From NCBI RefSeq assembly GCF_964340395.1, contig NC_135562.1:13371043-13435042 (forward strand): DNA of 64,000 nucleotides. Direction: 5' to 3'. Shown here piece after piece: positions 60,501 through 64,000 of the stretch (its first letter is position 1; the number at the start of each line of letters is the position of its first letter). The stretch comes from Glandiceps talaboti. Lineage: Eukaryota > Hemichordata > Enteropneusta > Spengelidae. Under the pieces are notes generated by a model. The model made no database searches. It had not been told where the DNA came from and saw only the letters and a list, made by a program, of their open reading frames with translations. The position numbers and the translations under genes are program-made.

Positions 60501-62758
60501 CGTTTTAATTTTTATTAAAAACTCGCAATTTGAGGTCGTTTTGCTGTTTTAAAAATAATTTAAACGGTGAAAAATTGTGAATTTTCAAAAACGAACGATA
60601 ACAAGTAGTATTTAAGGTAGATGGTTTTGCTTGACACTCCAATGGAATTCGCTAGTAATCTGCGACGTTGAGGTTGAACATTTTTCAGACAAGACCTTTT
60701 CATTTACGATTAGCGAAATATTTAGGGACTGGTGAGTTTCTCCAGCCTGGGGGCGGGGGGGGGGGGAGGTATATTCTTAAATCGGGCCGACAAAAAGTCA
60801 CTGACTCCCTATCTGTAAAACCCAAAACAGGCTGACCCCCCCCTATCACTTAATTCTAAAACATGATGACCCCCCCCCCCCCATATATAATATTCACATG
60901 ATAGGTATTTCTTACTCGTAACTCAGTGTGGACTGCTTGACTGACTTGCATCTACTTTATAAGATCCCGGGTGAGGGAGCCATCAGTTTTTTTACGGCTG
61001 GGGGTGGGCCAGTGACTTCTTGTTCATGTTGTACTTAAGTATAGTGACCCCACTACAATTCATCTACAAAACAATCCACGCCCCCTCCCCTTTAGACAAA
61101 TAAAAAAAAATGACCCCTCCCCCCGACATCTGTTGACAATAAACATTCTTCTTGTCCTTGCAAAAGACACTGTAGTCTATCTGCTAGACCTCGGATGTTC
61201 TTCCGACACACGCCCGAACATCGTGAGGATGGAACATCCGAGGTCTAGCAAATGTCACCAGGATATAAATAACTGCCAATCAGAGAACCGTATTAGCGAC
61301 AAGCACAAACAGAGGACAATAGCTAATTTTTCATGCATAATCATCTTAAGGAGGGGCTTGTAAAAATAACCACCAATGCAGTTAACTGAAATGTGTGAAT
61401 GACAACGTCTACACACTCATCAAACACAATTACCATAAACTGATAAGACATAGTAAAAGACAGGTGATAGTTGGTTAAATGCATGAGTGACCTTTGGGAT
61501 GAGGGACTCTTTGTCCCCCCACCCCCGACAGATCTGCGTTTTTTTTTGCTTCTTTTAAGGCACTGTTTAGGTTATTCATAGCCTTTGAGGTGACATTTCC
61601 AAGGTTCGAAAAGTTAACGTAAATGTAAGTTTTAAATGAGTTTCCCATGTCACATAAAAAATGGACTGCAGCATTGCCATTGGTATAGTGGCATTATATT
61701 TGTAGTAAAGTCTCCGGTATGTTAGAGAATTTTAGTGGTCATACTTAATGTATAAGAGAAACTGAAATCTGATGAGATGTGGTGATTTATAGTGTCAATA
61801 ACATGTAGTGTCCAAAATAGAAAGTGTATTAATCCCTTTTGACAAGTTCATACTGACAAGTAGAACAAGTAGATTAACTTCTTTTATAAAGTATCTGTGA
61901 AGATTACCATTACAAGACCTTCAAGTTCACTTTTGTCCCAAAGTGCAACATAAGTGAAGCATTGATTGTGAAACATCCAAGTATATACATGTCATATTCT
62001 GTAACGAGTGTGGTAGCTAGGTAATACATGTATGTGTATAGTTATGTTTGAACTAATAAAATAAAATTAAAGAATTCATGTAAGAAACAGGGACAAGAAC
62101 ATTATTTACATGTACCACATTTCAGAGAAGGTTATATGCCATTGTAGAAAATGAATTTTTTTCTCCCATCACAATCCAAAACACAATGATCCCCTCCCCC
62201 CCCCCCACATCCACAATTTTCAAAACAGCATGACCCCCCTACTGCCAATTTCAATAACAGGGTGACCCCCCCCCCTACAAATCCACCCCCAGGCCGAAGA
62301 AACTGACTGGTACTTTACTTTTGCCGAGATCAGTAAGTCTACAATTCCAATGTACATGTAATTTGCCATGTCACATTGAGTTATGAGTAGAACACTCAAC
62401 CAAATTTAAGCAGGACTAGACTAAATTAAAAATGAACAATTAACGATTTTAGGTAACTAGGCTGTATCTTAAAAATTCAAGCTTCAAATTTAATATATTA
62501 TAATATGGTCCATATATTAACCATAATATGGTTCATATGAACTTTTTTGATTCAACTTTTACCTTTAATGAGTAATTTGCATAATTAGTGATTACCTTAT
62601 GGGAGGCATTCAGTTGAATAAATGTGTTACCCTGTAGTAAATATGGAAAGAAATGCTCAGAACAATTTATATTTGAATGTGACTTTGTCTTTGATATCCA
62701 TGCTATTTTAAATGTCTATGATTATACTGGTGAGGTTTGATATGTTTTCTTAATATAG
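55062..62758. other. 7.7 kb intron rich in simple repeats and C/G runs
   Basis: No exon is recognised. It contains (AAC)n at 57543-57577, runs of C or G near 57773, 59925, 60139, 60754, 60870, 62196 and 62268, a CT-rich block at 58417-58440, and a repeat family with the phrase 'catgatgaccccc' (60840-61130 and 62180-62290). A head of the 50337 repeat family lies near 62567-62620. The ends are a strong donor and the acceptor cttaatatag. Confidence 0.5.
61182..61250. repeat. Short perfect hairpin with 19-bp arms
   Basis: TGCTAGACCTCGGATGTTC (61182-61200) is the exact reverse complement of 61232-61250, with a 31-base loop that can pair a little further. The size resembles a microRNA precursor stem or the leftover ends of a small foldback. 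No expression evidence is possible here. Confidence 0.7.
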
Positions 62759-62836
62759 ATGATCAGGGAAGACACTGTTAGCAAAATACCTGACAACGAG
62801 ATGCCCCGTCTTATGGCGTATGCTGAGGGACTCCAT
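62759..62836 (+). CDS. PARP14-like gene, short KH-like exon
   Basis: The exon is 78 bp, phase 0 at both ends, acceptor ttcttaatatag, donor ctccat|gtaagt. It encodes MIREDTVSKIPDNEMPRLMA then YAEGLH, the middle of a KH-like module. The methionine is internal and not a start. It is placed by its fit with 55061 and 63480. Confidence 0.75.
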
Positions 62837-63479
62837 GTAAGTATTAAATACCATTTCCAATAAATAATCACAGAATAGGAACGATATGTAGTATGCACTG
62901 ATCAATTTATAGAAGTTCATTTCAGTAAAGTGATAATTCTTTTTGTAAACACAAGAAATTTAAAAAAGAAGAAGATACTTTTACTTTGAAATCGTCAATA
63001 AATTAATGAAGGAATGAATCATACATTATTTTAGCCAATTTTTTAAAAGTATTTAGAATATCGGACTGAAAAAATAGATAGGATTTGAGATGTGCCATTA
63101 CATCAGAATCACCTTGACAACTCATCAGGGGGCACACATTGTCAAGGAAATAAAGGCATTTTTGGAAATTCTGGGTTCTGGAAAGTCACTTCATGGTTGT
63201 TTACCACTTACATTATCACAATTGAAACTTGTTCTCCATTCATTGTTCAGTGGAAATAGTCATGGACATAGACACACATTCATATGCCAAAATTTAGAGT
63301 TTATAAGAACTTCAATTTTCATGGAAATTGTCCCCAAAGTGTATTCTACGTTACAGCAAAAATGTTGCATGTAATTACACTATTTTTCACTAATTACAGT
63401 AAATACTAATCACAGTGTACAATATTAAAATGGTTATTTTCCTTTAAAATGATTATTTGTGTTTATTTTCCATGAACAG
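62837..63479. other. Intron
   Basis: The open frame 63090-63374 has no recognised domain and is probably chance. The intron ends with the acceptor ttccatgaacag. Confidence 0.45.
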
Positions 63480-63831
63480 GTAAAACTTGAAAAAGTTTTC
63501 ACAGGAAGTGTAGCTCGACTACGATTACGAGGAAGTTCACAAGCTGTCATGAAAGTTCAAAGAGAAGTGGATATGGTACGTGATAAAATAATTGATGATG
63601 AGAGGCGAATGCTTTTAAGGAATGTGAAGTGGTTGTATTTGAATGATAAAGCGACTTATGAAGAGTATGAAGATGAAGTAATGGGGTTTATTGAAAAAGC
63701 ATATTTGGATGATAAGAGGTCCATTACAGTGGATATAGAAGATGTGAAATACCTGATTGACTTCAGTGATATGACAGAGGTGGACATGGGTGATGGAACT
63801 AAAGTATCAGTTAGGAGAGAATTGAAAGAAG
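63480..63831 (+). CDS. PARP14-like gene, KH end and WWE domain
   Basis: The exon is 352 bp, phase 0 start, ending at a strong donor (agaag|gtgaga) in phase 1; the open frame would otherwise run to a stop at 63876. VKLEKVFTGSVARLRLRGSS and QAVMKVQREVDMVRDKI complete the KH-like module. NVKWLYLNDKATYEEYEDEV then DVKYLIDFSDMTEVDMGDGT is a WWE domain, which binds iso-ADP-ribose or ADP-ribosylated partners and lies directly before the ART catalytic domain in PARP11-14 proteins. The catalytic exons should follow after 64000. Confidence 0.85.
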
Positions 63832-64000
63832 GTGAGATTAGAAATTTTGTTTCATCATTTGGTAGTCACCAAGTTTAATAAGGAAACTACTTACCAATAT
63901 TTCATAGCTCTATACATATAGAATTCCATGCTTGCTGTACATGTACAACTTAAAAGAGAATCACCTTAAAATGTAGTCTATAACCTGTAAGTCTGTGTTT
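63832..64000. other. Start of the next intron
   Basis: No further exon before the window ends. Confidence 0.5.

Noticed and set aside
55062-62758. A third macrodomain as in vertebrate PARP14
   Set aside because: I looked for GD-I/L-T, VN-A-N and G-x-G-F-P type motifs in this intron and saw none; phases of the flanking exons join directly.

Overview
This is eukaryotic (animal) genomic DNA. It is AT-rich, with spliced genes (GT..AG introns), long introns full of transposons, and many microsatellites and minisatellites. The repeat mix (DIRS-like, Penelope-like, a TTAA-flanked DDE transposon, foldbacks and MITEs) and a PARP14-type gene suggest a marine invertebrate such as a cephalochordate, hemichordate or lophotrochozoan. 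I cannot fix the species from the sequence.

One host gene, a PARP14-like mono-ADP-ribosyltransferase on the + strand, runs through the whole window. It enters from the left (an RRM end exon at 972-1067) and leaves at the right (WWE exon at 63480-63831). The catalytic ART domain must lie beyond base 64000. In order its exons encode RRM-like folds, a long run of KH-like modules, macrodomain 1 (split over 22072-23754 and 26272-26751), macrodomain 2 (40636-51926), a Ser/Thr-rich linker, KH-like exons and a WWE domain.

The 5' half of the gene is duplicated inside itself. Unit A (about 1511-9267) and unit B (about 9268-23311) each carry RRM-RRM-RRM-KH exons in the same order and splice phase. Unit A's KH exon is cut by the duplication junction near 9267/9268, where coding sequence runs straight into a copy of the intron before the first RRM exon. 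A donor-like GT at 9237 would let the truncated exon splice in frame into unit B. Otherwise unit A ends at a stop at 9323-9325.

Transposon insertions after the duplication distinguish the units. Unit A carries a 2.4 kb foldback element (4324-6712). Unit B carries a Penelope-like fragment with a GIY-YIG endonuclease (10334-11330), a decayed and truncated DIRS-like element on the minus strand (11607 to about 16060), a 21-bp/97-bp minisatellite (about 17790-18722) and a MITE (19799-20728).

The intron between the macrodomains holds the most interesting mobile element: a 9.2 kb DNA transposon (27972-37208) with 16-bp inverted termini and TTAA on both sides. Its spliced gene encodes a Mutator/Kolobok-like DDE transposase that continues into a DEDDh 3'-5' exonuclease domain. 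Two frameshifts indicate decay (or assembly error), and a 36-bp minisatellite with a palindrome in most units lies downstream of the ORF. The rest of the window (40-63 kb) is intron with short PARP14-like exons, tandem repeats, hairpins and MITE-like inverted repeats.
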